6,776 nt of DNA from Candidatus Stahliibacteriota bacterium (GTDB taxonomy: Bacteria > Hydrothermota > Tepidihabitantia > B3-TA06). A program made the translations under genes and the position numbers. Each line of letters begins with the position of its first letter. Position 1 is the first letter of the stretch. Positions 5,821 through 6,776 of this stretch are shown here, in pieces. The stretch lies in the NCBI GenBank assembly GCA_030592225.1, contig JAUVJT010000117.1, forward strand, positions 1 to 6,776. Direction: 5' to 3'. Under the pieces are notes generated by a model that saw only the letters and a list, made by a program, of their open reading frames with translations, searched no databases and was not told the origin of the DNA.

Positions 5821-6101
5821 GCGAAGAAATCAAGTGGGAAAAAGAATCTGACATGCCGCTGATGGCAATGTCGCTGGGCAAGATGACTATCAACAAAACC
5901 GGGTCCTGGCGAAACCTAAGACCGGTGATTGATCTGGAGAAATGCATCAAGTGCGGCATCTGCTGGAAGTTCTGCCCCGACGTTTCGATTAAAATAGACG
6001 AAGAGGACTATCCGGTTGTGGTTCTTGAGTTCTGCAAAGGATGCGGAATCTGCGCGGTGGAGTGTCCCAAGGACGCCATCGAGATGGTAAAGGAGGACTG
6101 A
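5817..6101 (+). CDS. 2-oxoacid:ferredoxin oxidoreductase, delta subunit (2[4Fe-4S] ferredoxin-like)
   Basis: This 94-residue electron-transfer subunit carries two complete [4Fe-4S] motifs of the CxxCxxCxxxCP type: Cys43, 46, 49 and 53, and Cys73, 76, 79 and 83. It would pass electrons from the thiamine diphosphate site of the complex to external ferredoxin. The segment before the first cluster (TGSWRNLRPVIDLEKC) is typical of POR/VOR delta chains and separates it from a free ferredoxin, as does the length. The ATG overlaps the gamma stop by 4 bases, and the TGA shares one base with the alpha start (TGATG at 6099-6103). All three subunits are therefore probably translationally coupled. Confidence 0.94.
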   Translation: MSEEIKWEKESDMPLMAMSLGKMTINKTGSWRNLRPVIDLEKCIKCGICWKFCPDVSIKIDEEDYPVVVLEFCKGCGICAVECPKDAIEMVKED

Positions 6102-6776
6102 TGCAAAAGGTAATGATGGGCAACCATGCCCTGTCATGGGGCGCTCTGCTGTCAAGAGCCGAGGTGATTCCCGCCTACCCCATCACCCCCCAGACCGAGG
6201 TTGTGGAGCTTCTATCCAACATGTGCGCCGACGGTTCCCTGAAAGCTCAGTTCATCAAGGTGGAGAGCGAGCACTCGGCAATGGCCGCCGCTATGGGCGC
6301 GTCCGCTGCCGGAGCCAGGACGTTCACCGCCACTTCATCACAGGGACTGGCTCTGATGCACGAGGTGCTGCACTGGGCAACCGGCGCGAGATTGCCGATT
6401 GTTATGGGCAACATCAACCGCGCCATGGCCCCGCCCTGGACCATCTGGACAGAGCAAACCGACTCCATTGCACAGCGCGACACCGGCTGGATTCAGATAT
6501 ACACCTCATCCATCCAGGAAATCATGGACTCGGTTATCCAGGCATATAAAATCGCAGAACAGCTATATCTCCCCGTGATGGTGGTACTTGACAGCTTCGT
6601 GCTCTCGCACACCAACGAGAACTGCGACGTTCCCGATCAGGACAAGGTGGACGCCTACTTGCCCCGCTTTGAGAACGCCTACAAGCTGGATACCAACAAA
6701 CCTGCCGCGTTCGGCGGACTCACCGGCCCTGACTGGTACTATGAACTGCGCTATAAGATTGAGCGCGACATCCAGA
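6101..6776 (+). CDS. 2-oxoacid:ferredoxin oxidoreductase, alpha subunit (3' truncated by window)
   Basis: The frame is open from ATG 6101 to the window end (225 codons, no stop). AGGAGG at 6091-6096 is four bases upstream, inside the end of the delta gene. The protein is the N-terminal part of a PorA/VorA-type alpha chain, which in the complex supplies the pyrimidine-binding domain for thiamine diphosphate. Landmarks are AYPITPQTEVVE (25-36), the conserved glutamate segment KVESEHSAMAAAMGAS (53-68) and the TSSQGLALM stretch (78-86). A PIVMGNINRAMAPPW segment follows, then a PVMVVLDSFVLSHT strand. Full alpha chains are about 350-400 residues, so roughly 60% is present. The beta subunit gene probably follows outside the window. 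Substrate is not determinable from this part. Confidence 0.94.
   Translation, partial: MQKVMMGNHALSWGALLSRAEVIPAYPITPQTEVVELLSNMCADGSLKAQFIKVESEHSAMAAAMGASAAGARTFTATSSQGLALMHEVLHWATGARLPIVMGNINRAMAPPWTIWTEQTDSIAQRDTGWIQIYTSSIQEIMDSVIQAYKIAEQLYLPVMVVLDSFVLSHTNENCDVPDQDKVDAYLPRFENAYKLDTNKPAAFGGLTGPDWYYELRYKIERDIQ

Noticed and set aside
6136..6549. Forward open frame inside the oxidoreductase alpha gene
   Set aside because: It lies in a different frame from the conserved alpha subunit (YPITPQ, VESEHSAM) and its Arg/His-rich translation looks like a shadow of GC-rich coding sequence.

Overview
This 6.8 kb window reads almost entirely on the + strand. It looks like part of the chromosome of a strictly anaerobic, ferredoxin-dependent bacterium. 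The genome is moderately GC-rich, has strong AGGAGG ribosome binding sites and is tightly packed with short or overlapping gene junctions. The lineage cannot be fixed from the sequence; an uncultivated fermentative phylum is my guess only.

Layout: (1) positions 3-113 are the C-terminal end of a fold-type I (class V) aminotransferase. (2) Positions 114-361 are non-coding. They hold a compact hairpin, a CACRAAG-type intergenic repeat and a plausible promoter. (3) Positions 362-3378 encode butyrate kinase (buk), phosphate butyryltransferase (ptb) and a FabH-type 3-oxoacyl-ACP synthase III. (4) Positions 3389-5115 hold an AT-richer two-gene cassette that looks like a restriction-modification system: a putative PD-(D/E)xK type II restriction endonuclease overlapping a small phage-type N6-adenine DNA methyltransferase by 4 bases. 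(5) Positions 5116-5256 are a spacer with a possible 29-codon ORF, a weak terminator-like hairpin and an imperfect inverted repeat. (6) Positions 5257-6776 encode the gamma, delta and (cut off by the window end) alpha subunits of a 2-oxoacid:ferredoxin oxidoreductase.

The metabolic genes make sense together. The oxidoreductase would turn a 2-oxoacid (pyruvate, or a branched-chain 2-oxoacid from amino acid breakdown) plus CoA into an acyl-CoA, CO2 and reduced ferredoxin. Ptb would convert the acyl-CoA to an acyl phosphate, and Buk would use this to make ATP and release a short-chain fatty acid. FabH could instead use the same acyl-CoA to prime (branched-chain) fatty acid synthesis. This parallels the ptb/buk-bkd operons of Bacillus, with a ferredoxin-linked enzyme in place of the dehydrogenase complex.

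The most unusual feature is the restriction-modification pair lodged between fabH and the oxidoreductase genes in the same orientation. The endonuclease gene comes first, 10 bases after fabH, and no promoter of its own was found. Its base composition differs clearly from both flanks, which suggests horizontal acquisition into a working metabolic operon.
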